Source: Mycobacterium persicum
Lineage (GTDB): Bacteria > Actinomycetota > Actinomycetes > Mycobacteriales > Mycobacteriaceae
Reading direction: 5' to 3'
Assembly: GCF_002086675.1 (NCBI RefSeq)
Contig: NZ_MVIF01000012.1
Coordinates: 25,175 to 89,174 of the forward strand
DNA: 64,000 nucleotides
Shown: piece by piece, positions 53,732 through 63,753 of the stretch
Numbering within the stretch: the stretch's first letter is position 1
Layout: every line of letters begins with the position of its first letter
The notes under the pieces: generated by a model
What the model saw: only the letters and a program-made list of their open reading frames with translations
Databases searched by the model: none
What the model was told of the DNA's origin: nothing
Position numbers and translations under genes: made by a program

Positions 53732-54491
53732 GCCGGTCCTTTTTATCGCCGGTCGCGGCGGTGCCGGACGCACCTGGCATCCTCACCAAGTCCCGGCGTT
53801 CCTGGCCGCCGGATACCGCTGCATCACCTTTGACAACCGCGGGGTCGGCGCCACCGAAAACGCGGAGGGCTTCACCACGCAGACCATGGTCAACGACACC
53901 GCGGCGCTGATCGAATCCCTGGATATCGCCCCGGTGCGCATCGTCGGGGTGTCCATGGGCGCTTATATCGCCCAGGAGCTGATGGTGGTGCGGCCCGAAC
54001 TGGTCAGCGCCGCGGTATTGATGGCCACCCGCGGCCGGCTGGACCGCGCCCGGCAGTTCTTCCGCACCGCCGAGGCCGAGCTGTATGACTCCGGCACCCA
54101 GTTGCCGCCCGACTACGAGGCGAGAGCCCGCCTGCTGGAAAGCTTCTCGCGCAAGACGCTCAACGACGACACGGCCGTATCCGATTGGATCGCGATGTTT
54201 TCCATGTGGCCGGTCAAGCAGACACCGGGACTCCGCTGTCAATTGGACTGCTCACCGCAGGCCAACCGGCTGCCCGCCTACCGCAATATCGCCGCACCGG
54301 TGCTGGTGATCGGTTTCGCCGACGACATCGTGACCCCGCCGCATCTGGGACGCGAGGTCGCCGACGCCCTGCCCAACGGCCGCTACCTGCAGATACCCGA
54401 CGCCGGCCACCTCGGCTTCTTCGAGCGGCCGGAGCCCGTCAACGCCGCGGTGCTGAAGTTCTTCGCCAGCGTCAAGGCCTCAACGGCTTGA
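53694..54491 (+). CDS. bpoC: Alpha/beta hydrolase annotated BpoC, possible MenH
   Basis: A 265-aa alpha/beta hydrolase. Nucleophile elbow GVSMGAY (VRIVGVSMGAYIAQEL), acid in GFADDIVTPP and the histidine in IPDAGHLGFFERP. Homologous M. tuberculosis Rv0554 is called a peroxidase (BpoC), but it lies between menC and menD and has a MenH-like layout, so SHCHC synthase is a reasonable inference. The GTG start overlaps the menC 3' end and lacks a clear ribosome binding site. Confidence 0.87.
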   Translation: MINLAYDDKGTGEPVLFIAGRGGAGRTWHPHQVPAFLAAGYRCITFDNRGVGATENAEGFTTQTMVNDTAALIESLDIAPVRIVGVSMGAYIAQELMVVRPELVSAAVLMATRGRLDRARQFFRTAEAELYDSGTQLPPDYEARARLLESFSRKTLNDDTAVSDWIAMFSMWPVKQTPGLRCQLDCSPQANRLPAYRNIAAPVLVIGFADDIVTPPHLGREVADALPNGRYLQIPDAGHLGFFERPEPVNAAVLKFFASVKASTA

Positions 54492-54516
54492 CCGCCGGTT
54501 GTGACACCCTGTACTG

Positions 54517-56166
54517 GTGAACCCCTCGACGACCCAGGCCCGCGTCGTCGTCGACGAGCTGATTCGCGGCGGCGTCCGCGACGTGGTGCTCTGTCCCGGG
54601 TCACGAAACGCGCCGCTGGCGTTCGCGTTGCAGGACGCCGACCGGACCGGCCGGATTCGGCTGCACGTGCGCATCGACGAACGCACCGCCGGTTATCTCG
54701 CGATCGGGCTGGCGGTCGCTGCGGGCGCGCCGGTCTGTGTGGCGATGACGTCGGGGACGGCCGTCGCCAACCTCGGCCCGGCCGTGGTGGAGGCCAACTA
54801 TGCCCGGGTGCCGCTGATCGTCCTGTCGGCGAACCGGCCCTACGAGCTGCTGGGCACCGGGGCCAATCAGACCATGGAGCAGTTGGGCTACTTCGGTACC
54901 CAGGTCCGTGCCACCATCAGCCTGGGTCTGGCCGAGGATGTCCCGGAGCGCCTGCCCGCCCTCAACGCGACCTGGCGATCGGCGACCTGCCGAGTCTTGG
55001 TGGTCGCCAAGGGTTCTCGTAGCGCCAACGCCGGACCGGTGCATTTCGACATCCCGTTGCGCGAGCCGCTGGTGCCGGACCCGGGGCCCCGTGGTGGCGT
55101 CGTGCCGCCGGGGCGGCCGGACGGCAAACCGTGGACCTACACGCCGCCGGTCACCTTCGATCAGCCGCTGGACATCGACATGTCGGCAGACACCGTCGTC
55201 ATTGCCGGGCACGGTGCCGGGGTGCACCCCAATCTGGCGGAGTTGCCTACCGTCGCCGAGCCGACCGCGCCGTATGCACCCAACCCGTTGCATCCGCTCA
55301 CCCTGCCGCTGCTGCGTCCCCAGCAGGTGATCATGCTGGGCCGCCCGACGCTGCACCGCCCGGTGTCGGCCCTGCTGGCCAACCCGGAAGTGCCGGTCTA
55401 CGCGCTGACCACCGGGCCGCGCTGGCCTGATGTCTCGGGCAACTCGCAGGCCACCGGCACCCGGGCGGTCGTCACGGGCACGCCCAACCCGAGGTGGCTG
55501 CGCCGCTGTGCGGACCTGAATCGCCACGCGCTCGCCGCGGTGCGCGAGCAGTTGGCGGCCCACCCGCTGACCACCGGCCTGCACGTCGCCGCGGCGGTGG
55601 CCGACATACTACGGCCCGGTGACCAGCTAGTTCTCGGGGCGTCCAACCCGGTTCGCGACGCGGCCCTGGTCGGGCTGAGCACCCTGGGCATCCAGGTCCG
55701 GTCCAACCGCGGCGTCGCCGGTATCGACGGCACCGTGTCCACGGCCATAGGCGCGGCGCTGGCATTCGAGCGGGCTCAGCAGAGCACACCCCAGGGACGG
55801 ACCATCGCGCTGATCGGAGACCTGACGTTCGTCCACGACAGCTCCGGGCTGCTGATCGGTCCCACCGAACCCACACCGCAGCGGCTGACGATCGTGGTGT
55901 CCAACGACAACGGCGGCGGCATCTTCGAACTGCTCGAGCAGGGTGACCCGCGGTTCTCCGACGTGTCGTCGCGGATCTTCGGCACCCCCCACGACGTCGA
56001 CGTGGGCGCGCTGTGTCGCGCCTACCACGTGGAGAGCCGCCAGATCGAGGTCCAGCAGCTGCGGGCCGCGCTGGACGAACCCAACCCGGGTATGCGGGTG
56101 CTGGAGGTCAAGGCGGACCGGTCGTCGCTGCGACAATTGCACGCCGCCATCAAGGCGGCTCTGTGA
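54517..56166 (+). CDS. menD: 2-succinyl-5-enolpyruvyl-6-hydroxy-3-cyclohexene-1-carboxylate synthase
   Basis: A 549-aa thiamine-diphosphate enzyme, the first committed step of menaquinone synthesis from isochorismate. Blocks: the N-terminal [34 protein letters not shown]; and the ThDP-binding [15 protein letters not shown] with [12 protein letters not shown]. The GTG at 54517 gives [14 protein letters not shown], matching the known N-terminus of MenD proteins. It overlaps the next gene by 4 bp (GTGA). Confidence 0.95.
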   Translation: MNPSTTQARVVVDELIRGGVRDVVLCPGSRNAPLAFALQDADRTGRIRLHVRIDERTAGYLAIGLAVAAGAPVCVAMTSGTAVANLGPAVVEANYARVPLIVLSANRPYELLGTGANQTMEQLGYFGTQVRATISLGLAEDVPERLPALNATWRSATCRVLVVAKGSRSANAGPVHFDIPLREPLVPDPGPRGGVVPPGRPDGKPWTYTPPVTFDQPLDIDMSADTVVIAGHGAGVHPNLAELPTVAEPTAPYAPNPLHPLTLPLLRPQQVIMLGRPTLHRPVSALLANPEVPVYALTTGPRWPDVSGNSQATGTRAVVTGTPNPRWLRRCADLNRHALAAVREQLAAHPLTTGLHVAAAVADILRPGDQLVLGASNPVRDAALVGLSTLGIQVRSNRGVAGIDGTVSTAIGAALAFERAQQSTPQGRTIALIGDLTFVHDSSGLLIGPTEPTPQRLTIVVSNDNGGGIFELLEQGDPRFSDVSSRIFGTPHDVDVGALCRAYHVESRQIEVQQLRAALDEPNPGMRVLEVKADRSSLRQLHAAIKAAL

Positions 56167-56675
56167 TCTCGCCAAAAATGTTGCTGCGCATCCTGATCCA
56201 CGGCACCAGCGAAGAACTGGCGGATAGCTGGCCGCGCCGGATAGTGCGGTGGATCCGCATCACCGTGCTGATCGTCACCGCATTGGTCACCTTGCAGTCG
56301 GTGCTGTTGGTGGCCGGCGCCTGGCGCAACGACCTGGCCATCGAGCGCAACATGGGGGTGGCGCAGGCCGAGGTGCTCAGCGCCGGGCCGCGCCGGTCCA
56401 CCATCGAGTTCGTCACGCCCGAGCGGGTGACCTATCGGCCCGAACTCGGCGTGCTGTATCCGTCCGAGCTGGCCACCGGCATGCGGATCTACGTCGAATA
56501 CAACAAGAAGGATCCTAATCTGGTGCGGGTGCAGCACCGCAACGCCGGGCTGGCGATCATCCCTGCCGGATCCATCGCGGTGGTGGCCTGGCTGGCCGCC
56601 GCGGTCGCGCTGACCGGTCTGGCCCTGCTCGACCGGCGGCTGGACAAGCACCTGAACAGCGCGCCCTGCGGCTAG
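56163..56675 (+). CDS. DUF3592-type membrane protein (Rv0556-like)
   Basis: A 170-aa protein with helices at ~33-58 ([20 protein letters not shown]) and ~135-160 that bracket a ~70-residue extracytoplasmic beta domain ([20 protein letters not shown]). The layout is typical of DUF3592 membrane proteins. The GTG overlaps the menD stop. Its stop codon overlaps the convergent grcC1 stop by 3 bp, which marks one end of the inverted block. Function unknown. Confidence 0.85.
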   Translation: MISPKMLLRILIHGTSEELADSWPRRIVRWIRITVLIVTALVTLQSVLLVAGAWRNDLAIERNMGVAQAEVLSAGPRRSTIEFVTPERVTYRPELGVLYPSELATGMRIYVEYNKKDPNLVRVQHRNAGLAIIPAGSIAVVAWLAAAVALTGLALLDRRLDKHLNSAPCG

Positions 56676-57679
56676 CCGTGCCGGCTGACGGTGTAGTCGA
56701 CCAGTGCTGCCAGTGCCTGCCGGCCCGCAACGTCGGGCAGCAGGTCCAGCTCGTGCCGCGCCTGCGCGGCGTATTTCGCCAGCATGTCTTTGGCCTTGGC
56801 CATCCCCGGCGATGCGCGCAACAGCGCCAGCGCCTCGACCACCTCGGCGTCGTCGTGGATGGGTCCGGCCAGCAGCGTACGCAGCCGCGCGCCGTCGGGC
56901 CCGGTGTCCTGCAGCGCGTAAAGCATCGGCAGCGTACGCACCCCTTCACGCAGATCGGTGCCCGGCAACTTTCCGGACTCGTCGGATTCGCTGTCGATGT
57001 CGATGATGTCGTCGGCGATCTGAAAAGCCGTGCCGACGATGCCGCCCAGGCGGCTCAGCCGCTCGACCTGATCGCCGTCGGCGCCGGAGAACATCGCACC
57101 GAACCGGCCCGCGGCCCCGATCAGGCTGCCGGTCTTCTCGTGCACCACCGTCAGGTACTGCTCAATCAGGTCGACGCCTTCCGGGGCACCGCGAGTCTCG
57201 CGCATCTGCCCGGTCACCAGGGCAGCGAACGTGTCGGCGACGATGCGCACCGCGGCCGGACCCAACCTGGACACCAGCCGCGATGCCGTCGCCAGCAGGT
57301 AGTCGCCGGCCAGGATCGCGACGTTGTTGCCCCAGCGTGCATTGGCGCTGGGGGCGCCGCGACGGACCTCGGCCTCATCCATCACGTCGTCGTGGTAGAG
57401 CGTCGCCAGGTGGATCAGCTCGACGACCGCGCCGGCGATGATCACTTCCTCGGCCTGCGGGTTAGGGCCGACCTGGGCAGACAACACGGTGAACAGCGGC
57501 CGGAACCGCTTACCGCCGGCCTTGAACAGGTGCAGCAGCGAGTCGATCATCACCACGTCGGCGCTGCGCAACTCGGTGTCCATGAGCTGCTCGATCCGCG
57601 CAACACCGTCGCGCACAGCAGTGGCGAATCCGGCGTCGCCGAAGTCGACGCCCGCCACCACCGTCGCCGGAGTTCTCAT
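56672..57679 (-). CDS. grcC1: Polyprenyl diphosphate synthase (GrcC1-like)
   Basis: A 335-aa trans-prenyltransferase, same length as Rv0562. First aspartate-rich motif DDVMDEAEVRRG (~96-107) and second DDIIDIDSE; GGKRFRPLF lies near the start. It makes the C45 prenyl tail for menaquinone. It is divergent from menJ with 15 bp between starts, so the two share a promoter region. In M. tuberculosis it lies on the plus strand after menJ; here orientation and order are reversed relative to Rv0556. Confidence 0.95.
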   Translation of the reverse strand: MRTPATVVAGVDFGDAGFATAVRDGVARIEQLMDTELRSADVVMIDSLLHLFKAGGKRFRPLFTVLSAQVGPNPQAEEVIIAGAVVELIHLATLYHDDVMDEAEVRRGAPSANARWGNNVAILAGDYLLATASRLVSRLGPAAVRIVADTFAALVTGQMRETRGAPEGVDLIEQYLTVVHEKTGSLIGAAGRFGAMFSGADGDQVERLSRLGGIVGTAFQIADDIIDIDSESDESGKLPGTDLREGVRTLPMLYALQDTGPDGARLRTLLAGPIHDDAEVVEALALLRASPGMAKAKDMLAKYAAQARHELDLLPDVAGRQALAALVDYTVSRHG

Positions 57680-57694
57680 TCGACCAACATACTG

Positions 57695-58921
57695 GTGAGC
57701 ATGAAGACCGGAGCCGACCTGGTAGTCGTGGGCGCCGGGCCGGCCGGCTCGGCGGCGGCCGCCTGGGCTGCCCGTGCCGGCCGAGACGTCCTGGTCATCG
57801 ATTCGGCCGATTTCCCGCGCGACAAGGCCTGTGGTGACGGCCTGACCCCGCGAGCGATCGCCGAGCTGGAACGGCTGGGGCTCGCCGAGTGGCTGGCCGG
57901 CCGCATCCGCCACCACGGCCTGCGGATGAGCGGATTCGGGGGCGAGGTGGAAATCGCCTGGCCCGGACCGTCCTTCCCGGCGCACAGCAGCGCGGTGGCC
58001 CGCACCGAGCTCGACGAGCGCATCCGCAAGGTCGCCGAGGGCTCCGGGGCCCGTATGTTGCTTGGCGCGAAAGTCGTTGCAGCCCATCATGACTCGTACA
58101 GACGAGTGGTTTCGGTCAAGTTGGCCGACGGTACCGAGGTGGCCTGTGGACAGTTGGTCGTCGCCGACGGGGCGCGGTCGTCGCTGGGCCGCAAGCTGGG
58201 CCGCCGATGGCATCAGGACACGGTCTACGGCATCGCCGCACGCGGCTATGTGACCACCGAGCGCGCGGACGATCCATGGCTCACTTCGCATCTGGAACTG
58301 CGCTCACCCGACGGCGCCGTGTTGCCCGGCTACGGCTGGATTTTCCCGCTGGGCAACGGCGAGGTGAACATCGGCGTGGGAGCGCTGTCGACCACCAAAC
58401 GACCGGCAGAGCTGGCGCTGCGGCCGCTGATGTCGTACTACACCGACCTGCACCGCGACGAGTGGGACTTTCCCGGCGAGCCGCGGGCGGTGGCGTCGGC
58501 GCTGCTGCCGATGGGCGGCGCGGTATCCGGTGTGGCCGGGCCCAATTGGATGTTGATCGGCGACGCCGCGGCGTGCGTCAACCCGCTCAACGGCGAAGGC
58601 ATCGACTACGGGCTGGAGACCGGGCGGCTGGCAGCCGAAGTGCTGGACGCACGCGACCTGTCCCGGCTGTGGCCGTCGCTGCTGCACGACCACTACGCCC
58701 GGGGATTCTCGGTGGCACGCAGGCTGGCGTTGTTGCTGACCTTCCAGCGGTTCCTGCCCACGACCGGTCCCGTCGCGATGCGCTCCACCAGACTGATGAC
58801 GATCGCGGTGCGCGTGATGGCCAACCTGGTCACCGACGAGGACGCCGACTGGGTGGCGCGGGTGTGGCGCGGCGCCGGGCGGGCATCGCGGCTGATCGAT
58901 CGCCGGCCACCGTTCAGTTGA
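57695..58921 (+). CDS. menJ: Menaquinone reductase MenJ
   Basis: A 408-aa FAD-dependent geranylgeranyl-reductase-family enzyme; M. tuberculosis MenJ (Rv0561c) saturates one isoprene unit of the menaquinone tail. FAD loop VVVGAGPAGSAAAAWAARAG, the DKACGDGLTPRAI block and the late GDAAACVNPLNGEGIDYGLE motif are visible. The GTG at 57695 (MSMKTGADL) aligns with the known N-terminus; ATG 57701 is an alternative. Divergent from grcC1. Confidence 0.93.
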   Translation: MSMKTGADLVVVGAGPAGSAAAAWAARAGRDVLVIDSADFPRDKACGDGLTPRAIAELERLGLAEWLAGRIRHHGLRMSGFGGEVEIAWPGPSFPAHSSAVARTELDERIRKVAEGSGARMLLGAKVVAAHHDSYRRVVSVKLADGTEVACGQLVVADGARSSLGRKLGRRWHQDTVYGIAARGYVTTERADDPWLTSHLELRSPDGAVLPGYGWIFPLGNGEVNIGVGALSTTKRPAELALRPLMSYYTDLHRDEWDFPGEPRAVASALLPMGGAVSGVAGPNWMLIGDAAACVNPLNGEGIDYGLETGRLAAEVLDARDLSRLWPSLLHDHYARGFSVARRLALLLTFQRFLPTTGPVAMRSTRLMTIAVRVMANLVTDEDADWVARVWRGAGRASRLIDRRPPFS

Positions 58922-58970
58922 GCCCTGCGGTGCCACGTGCGAGATGCGGCAGAGGTGTATAGTCCGGCTA

Positions 58971-59309
58971 ATGAAGGGAACGGGGCTGGCTCTTATCGCC
59001 TCCACGGCGGTGGCTGCCATCGCACTGGCCGCACCCGCACAGGCCGACGACTACGACTACACGTTCAAGCAAACCGTCAACGGATTCGGCGTTTACGGCC
59101 CGCAGGACCAGCTCGCGTGGCTGGCCAAGATCAGCTGCGAGCGGCTGGAACGAGGCGTCGACCACACGGCCTACAACTCCGCGACCTTCCTGCAGCGCAA
59201 CCTGCCGCGCGGGACCACCCAGGGCCAGGCATTCCAATTCCTTGGTGCCGCGATCGACCACTACTGCCCCGAGCAGGTGGGCGTTCTGCAACGGGCCGGC
59301 ACCAGCTAA
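58971..59309 (+). CDS. Secreted DUF732 protein (Rv0559c-like)
   Basis: A 112-aa exported protein with a signal peptide ending AQA after residue 25 ([18 protein letters not shown]) and a compact helical domain with two cysteines (C60-region and C106-region: [11 protein letters not shown] and [10 protein letters not shown]). DUF732 proteins have no known activity. The methyltransferase Rv0560c, located between this gene and menJ in H37Rv, is missing: only ~50 bp separate them here. Its stop overlaps that of the convergent ubiE gene. Confidence 0.9.
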   Translation: MKGTGLALIASTAVAAIALAAPAQADDYDYTFKQTVNGFGVYGPQDQLAWLAKISCERLERGVDHTAYNSATFLQRNLPRGTTQGQAFQFLGAAIDHYCPEQVGVLQRAGTS

Positions 59310-60004
59310 TCGGGTTCGCCGGGCTTGTACCCGGCATGCAGCGCCACGATTCCGGCGGTCAGGTTGCGCCACCGCACCGCCGACCACCCGGCCCGCGAAA
59401 TGTGGCCCGCCAGGCTCGCCTGGTCCGGCCATGCCCTGATCGACTCGGCGAGGTACACGTAGGCGTCGGGATTGCTGGACACCGCCCGCGCCACCCGCGG
59501 TAACGCCCGCATCAGGTATTCCTTGTACACCGTGGCGAACAATGCGCTTGTGGGCGTGGAGAATTCGCACACCACCAACTGGCCCCCGGGCCGGGTGACG
59601 CGGGCCATCTCGCGCAGTGCCGCCGGGAAGTCGGCCACATTGCGCAGCCCGAAACTAATGGTGACCGCGTCGAACACCCCGTCGGCGAACGGCAGCCGGG
59701 TGGCGTCGCCGGCGACCTTGGGCACCTTGCGGGCCTCGCCGGCTGCCAGCATCCCGACCGAGAAGTCGGCCGCCACACACCATGCGCCGGATTTCGCCAG
59801 CTCCACGGTGGATACCGCGGTGCCCGCGGCCAGGTCCAGCACCGTGTCGCCGGGCCCGATCCGCAACGCCGACCGGGTGGCTCGCCGCCAGTACCGGTCC
59901 CGGCCCAGCGATAGCACGGTGTTGGTCAGGTCGTAACGGCGGGCGACACCGTCGAACATCGACGCGACGTCCAGGGGATTCTTGTCCAGGGCGGCGCGGC
60001 TCAC
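59306..60004 (-). CDS. menG: Demethylmenaquinone methyltransferase (UbiE/MenG)
   Basis: A 232-aa class I methyltransferase that adds the last methyl group in menaquinone synthesis. Features: [20 protein letters not shown], motif [19 protein letters not shown], and [20 protein letters not shown]. The GTG at 60004 ([13 protein letters not shown]) gives the M. tuberculosis length (234 aa). The long frame upstream to 60658 is PE_PGRS antisense/out-of-frame sequence, not part of this gene. It converges on the DUF732 gene with overlapping stop codons. Confidence 0.95.
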   Translation of the reverse strand: MSRAALDKNPLDVASMFDGVARRYDLTNTVLSLGRDRYWRRATRSALRIGPGDTVLDLAAGTAVSTVELAKSGAWCVAADFSVGMLAAGEARKVPKVAGDATRLPFADGVFDAVTISFGLRNVADFPAALREMARVTRPGGQLVVCEFSTPTSALFATVYKEYLMRALPRVARAVSSNPDAYVYLAESIRAWPDQASLAGHISRAGWSAVRWRNLTAGIVALHAGYKPGEPD

Positions 60005-60089
60005 CAGCCAGACGCTACCCGTCTGCGCCGGCCCCGTGAACTGCCCGCCCCGTGAGCACCGTTGCCGGCGCGAGCCCGTCAAGCGCGGA

Positions 60090-61026
60090 TCACCCGGGCA
60101 GGCCGTCGTCGCCGGTCGCCCCGGTCTGACCAGCCTGTCCAGCAATGCCTGGCGACAACCCCCCTCCGCCAGAACCTTCGGACCCCGGGTTGCCGCCGGT
60201 GCCGCCGGTACCCACGCTGCCGCCGGCGACCGACGCGCCAGCATGGCCCCAAAGCCCGCCTGCCCCGCCAATACCGCCGCTTCCGCCGTCGCCGCCGTCG
60301 CCTCCGGTGCCGCCGTTGCCGCCGTTGCCGCCGGCAAGGACCAGGTTGCCGACAACCAAGCCGGTGTTACCGCCGCCGCCGCCGGTACCGCCAGTGCCCC
60401 CGATACCTCCGACACCCCCCGTTCCGCCGTTTCCTCCGTTAGCGCCCTACAACAGTCCGCCGCTACCGCCATTGCCCCCGGGCGCACCTGGCGCGCCCAG
60501 ACCACCACTGCCGCCGGAACCGAACAAACCGGCGTCACTGCCGTTGCCGCCACTGGGATGAGCGCCGCCGCCGGATCCGCCGCTGCCGCCGTTGCCGAAC
60601 AGCAGCCCGCCGGCCGCGCCGTTTTGCCCGGTCCCGGGTGTCCCATGGGCACCATCACCGATCAGCGGGCGTCCCAGGAGCAGCAGCTGTGTGGGCGCAT
60701 TGATCACACCCAGTACCTGCTGCTCGAGGACCTGCAGGGGTGAGACGTTGGCGGCTTCAGCGGCCGCATAGGCATTCCCGGCAGCAGTCACAGCCTGGAC
60801 GGATTGGCCATGAAACGCCGCCAGCCGCGCACTCAGCGCCTGGTACTCCTGGGCGTGCGCAGCAAACACGGCCGAGATGGCCGCCGACACCTCGTCAGCA
60901 CCCGCCGCCGCCAACGCCGTTGTCGGAGCGGCCGCCGCGGCGTTGGCCGCCGATTACCGACCCAATGCCCGCCAAATCCGTTGCGGCGGCTGTCACCAGC
61001 TGTGGTACGGCAATCACATACGACAC
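60090..61026 (-). pseudogene. PE_PGRS gene broken by a frameshift and a nonsense codon
   Basis: The N-terminal PE domain begins at GTG 61026 (SYVIAVPQLVTAAATDLAGI) after AGGAGGATC. The frame changes after GIGSVIG near 60945; the domain then resumes in the next frame as [20 protein letters not shown], then [20 protein letters not shown], then GGNGG-type repeats. An in-frame TAG at 60447-60449 interrupts the PGRS region, after which GANGGNGGTGG repeats continue in frame to a TGA at 60090. Two independent lesions mark it as a pseudogene. It lies between ubiE and mgtA. Confidence 0.85.
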
Positions 61027-61156
61027 CACGCCGATCCTCCTCGCCGGCCCCCGAACACGCCGATGCTAACGCCACGTCGGGTTGCGGATCGGCAAATTGA
61101 GCAACCAGGTGCCGCGACCTGAGAAGGACACCGACCGTCGATACCTGAAACGTGCC

Positions 61157-62308
61157 TTAGGCGCGGCGCATTCGCCACACCGAATCGCGCTCCCGCGCAG
61201 CCGGCGACAGCACCGCCTCGTAGTGGCCCAGCAACTCGTCGCAGAGCACCGGCCAACCCCGGCCCAGTACGCTGCGCCGGGCCGCGAGGGCGTAGCGGTT
61301 ACGTTCGCAGACCAAGTGGGCGACGGCAGCCGGCAACCGGGCCTCGAATTCGGCGACCGGCAGCAGCAACCCGGTGCGGTAGGGGACAACCAGGTCGCGG
61401 GGGCCGCCGGCGTCGGGGGCGATCACCGGCAGCCCCGACGCCAGCGCTTCCTGCACGACCTGGCAGAACGTCTCGTGTTCGCCGGGATGCACGAAGACGT
61501 CCATGCTGGCATAGGCCCGCGCGAGCTCTTGACCGTACAGAGCTCCGGTGAAAAGCGCTGTGGGCATTGCCGATTCGAGTTTGCGACGGTCTACTCCGGT
61601 GCCGACGACGACCAACCGCACCGCGCCGGAGGCACTCAGGGACGCGAGCCGCTCGACGTGTTTCTCGGGGGCCAGACGACCGACGAAGCCGACGATCGGC
61701 CGGCCGTCCGGTGACCATTGTCGCCGCAGCGCTTCGTCGCGGGCGGACGGCACGAATCGAAGCAGGTCGACTCCGCGTCCCCACCGGTAGACCCGCGGGA
61801 TACCTTGGGCAGCAAGGTCTTCCATGGTTGCCGTGGACGGCGCCAGGGTGCGGTCGGCAAGACTGTGCAGGTGGCGAAACCAGGCCCACGCGGCGCGCGA
61901 CGTCAGCGGAATGCCATAGCTGGCGGCGAATCCCGGTACGTCGGTCTGATACACCGCAACCGTGGGGACGCCCAGACGGCGGGCCGCGCGCAGCCCGCCG
62001 TAGCCCAGCAGCGCCGGTGACGCCAGATGCACCACGTCGGGTCCGAAGCCGCGCAGCACCCGAAGGATTCGTGGGGCGGGTACACCCAGGGGCAGCGTGG
62101 TCACCTTGGGGAACATTCGCGCCGGCACCCGGTGGACCCGGACACCGTCGTGCAGCCGGTCGGCTCGTGGCTCACCGGGCGGGTTGTCCGGAGCGATGAC
62201 GAGGGCCTCATGACCGGTGCGGCGCAGATGCTCGAGGATGCGGAGCACCGAGTTGCTGACACCGTTGACGTTGGGCAGAAACGACTCAGCGACAATCGCA
62301 ACGCGCAC
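61157..62308 (-). CDS. mgtA: GT4 alpha-mannosyltransferase (MgtA/PimB-like)
   Basis: A 383-aa GT-B glycosyltransferase, near the length of Rv0557 (378 aa). It has the N-terminal [32 protein letters not shown] (~232) and the EX7E-type block [20 protein letters not shown]. The M. tuberculosis homologue transfers mannose from GDP-mannose to a glucuronosyl diacylglycerol, feeding glycolipid and lipomannan-like molecules at the membrane's inner face. It lies on the reverse strand compared with menD, unlike H37Rv. Confidence 0.92.
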   Translation of the reverse strand: MRVAIVAESFLPNVNGVSNSVLRILEHLRRTGHEALVIAPDNPPGEPRADRLHDGVRVHRVPARMFPKVTTLPLGVPAPRILRVLRGFGPDVVHLASPALLGYGGLRAARRLGVPTVAVYQTDVPGFAASYGIPLTSRAAWAWFRHLHSLADRTLAPSTATMEDLAAQGIPRVYRWGRGVDLLRFVPSARDEALRRQWSPDGRPIVGFVGRLAPEKHVERLASLSASGAVRLVVVGTGVDRRKLESAMPTALFTGALYGQELARAYASMDVFVHPGEHETFCQVVQEALASGLPVIAPDAGGPRDLVVPYRTGLLLPVAEFEARLPAAVAHLVCERNRYALAARRSVLGRGWPVLCDELLGHYEAVLSPAARERDSVWRMRRA

Positions 62309-62419
62309 GCGACCACGGTGTCAGGCCATATTGTCGGCAAGGTTGCCGACGGGCATACGCGGCGCGAAAACTAGCCGGCCAGGATTTTGGTGATCGTGGT
62401 GTCCCACAGTGCCCGTTTC

Positions 62420-62645
62420 GACGGCGCTGAAGCAGCGGTGCGACCCGCAGGGCGCGGTCTACTTGCGCCACCGCAACCACAAGATGCGCCGCGATGCGGT
62501 GGTACCCATCGACGACGAACTGGCGATCCTGATCCAGGACCAGCAGGCGCGCACCCGGCAACGGTTCCCCACTACAGGTGTGCTGTTGCCGCGCATCAGC
62601 GCCAACCCTGACGGGCGGCTTCCCATTCCCACTGCGACTTTCCGC
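62420..62645 (+). pseudogene. Tyrosine-recombinase/integrase fragment
   Basis: An open stretch of about 75 codons reading TALKQRCDPQGAVYLRHRNH, then RRDAVVPIDDELAILIQDQQ and LLPRISANPDGRLPIPTATF. The basic start, VPIDDELA and QQ...P..LLPR..NPDG pattern resembles the central part of transposon-type tyrosine recombinases. The N-terminus and the catalytic C-terminal HxxR...Y are absent. It is fused in frame to a PPE relic. Confidence 0.5.
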
Positions 62646-62649
62646 CTCC

Positions 62650-63095
62650 AGCTCGGGCTTGTTGGCGCTAGAGGTTGCTTCGACGCGGATGTATTCGGGG
62701 GCGGTGAGTGCGTGGCAGCGGTTGGCTTAGGATTGCAGACGACGGCGACGGCGTCGTCGTTTGAGTCGGTGATCGCTGGGTTGGTCGGCGGGCAGTGGGC
62801 TGGACAAACCCCGTTGGCCATGGCCGCTGCGGTCGCCGTTGAGGAGATGGTTGACCGCCCGGGGCGGCCTATGAGACAGCGTTTACCGCGACGGTTCATC
62901 CCACCCGCGGTGATGGTGAATCGGATGTTGTTGACGAGTTTGGCGGACGCGAATTTCGTCGGCCAAGATGCTGCGGCGATCGCCATTGTTGAGAGTGTGT
63001 ATTTCCAGATGTGGCCACAAGGTGTCGATGCCATGATCGGCTGTCACACCAAAGCAGTCGCTATGGCCTCGACGTTGACGCCATTGAGCGCATGA
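62650..63095 (+). pseudogene. Decayed PPE-family gene fragment
   Basis: PPE signatures occur in alternating frames: LGLLALEVASTRMYSG at the 5' end (typical FGxLPPEVNSxRMYSG), SSFESVIAGLVGGQWAGQTP, then RWLTA, then AAYETAFTATVHP, and finally NRMLLTSLADANFVGQDAAA with AMASTLTPLS. At least three frame changes and two internal deletions are needed to read it through, and the ATG is replaced by integrase sequence. It is a pseudogene although one frame (62409-63095) stays open as a chimera. Confidence 0.75.
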
Positions 63096-63100
63096 CTCAC

Positions 63101-63753
63101 TGAACTAACAAGATCAACCCGAGCGGTGATTCAGCCGTGATTCAGCCGTGGTTCCCGCCCGTGGCCCTGCCGACCATCAACCCACCCGAGTCGGTGCTCA
63201 ACGCGGCGTCAGATGTGTTGTCCGACCTGCCGATATCGTCGCTATTGTCGATGGCTGAATTGGGGATGTGTCGGGCCGAATTGTTGCTGTCGCCGTTGAT
63301 AGTGGCGATGTTCAGCACACGCGAAGCCGCCGCCGGATTAAGTTCAGGCCCATCCCCCCTGGGCGCGGTATCGATACTGCCGACTGGGCCAAGATCTGTG
63401 CCCGGCGGGTTATCCAGCGCCGCAGTGTACGGATTTGGATAGATGATGACCCCGAGATCGATGACCCGAGCAACTGGAACCCCCGACGCTATGGCCACGA
63501 TGTCCGTCCCACCGCGCGCGGGCTCGCCCAGCGCGACACCCAGCGCGACACCCCCGCGGCGGTGGTGTCGGCGCTAGCGCGCCGACGCTGGCTATCCACT
63601 GCAGCTTGATCCCCCAAGTCGGGATCGGATAACAACCCACAGCAGTGCACATCCGTTGCACGGCAACGACATTAGTCCGAAGTTGCGACCGTCTGGATAG
63701 GTGATTTGGGCTTTGACGTGGGGTTTTGATGGTTTTGGGTGTTTTGGGTCTGA
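63101..63753. other. Degenerate region between PPE relic and transposase fragment
   Basis: About 650 bp with no convincing gene. An 11-bp direct repeat GTGATTCAGCC occurs twice at about 63126-63147. A 101-codon frame at 63137-63442 (PWFPPVALPTINPPESVLNA...) could be a decayed PPE tail but is too weak to call. The bases 63690-63750 are T/G-rich and probably include the end of the insertion element to the right. Confidence 0.5.

Larger units (their letters stand above)
56672..62308. other. Block inverted relative to M. tuberculosis gene order
   Basis: From menD/Rv0556 the order here is grcC1(-), menJ(+), DUF732(+), ubiE(-), PE_PGRS relic(-), mgtA(-). In H37Rv (from memory) the order is mgtA(+), ubiE(+), Rv0559c(-), Rv0560c(-), Rv0561c(-), grcC1(+). 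Order and all orientations are reversed as a unit. The distal end is followed by integrase, PPE and transposase remnants. Which arrangement is ancestral cannot be decided here. Confidence 0.75.

Noticed and set aside
59982..60743. Proline-rich plus-strand frames opposite the PGRS repeats
   Set aside because: They are the antisense of GGNGG-coding repeats and have no start context or homology.
63137..63442. Novel 101-aa protein
   Set aside because: Weak PPE-tail resemblance, surrounding frame breaks and no ribosome binding site suggest decayed sequence.
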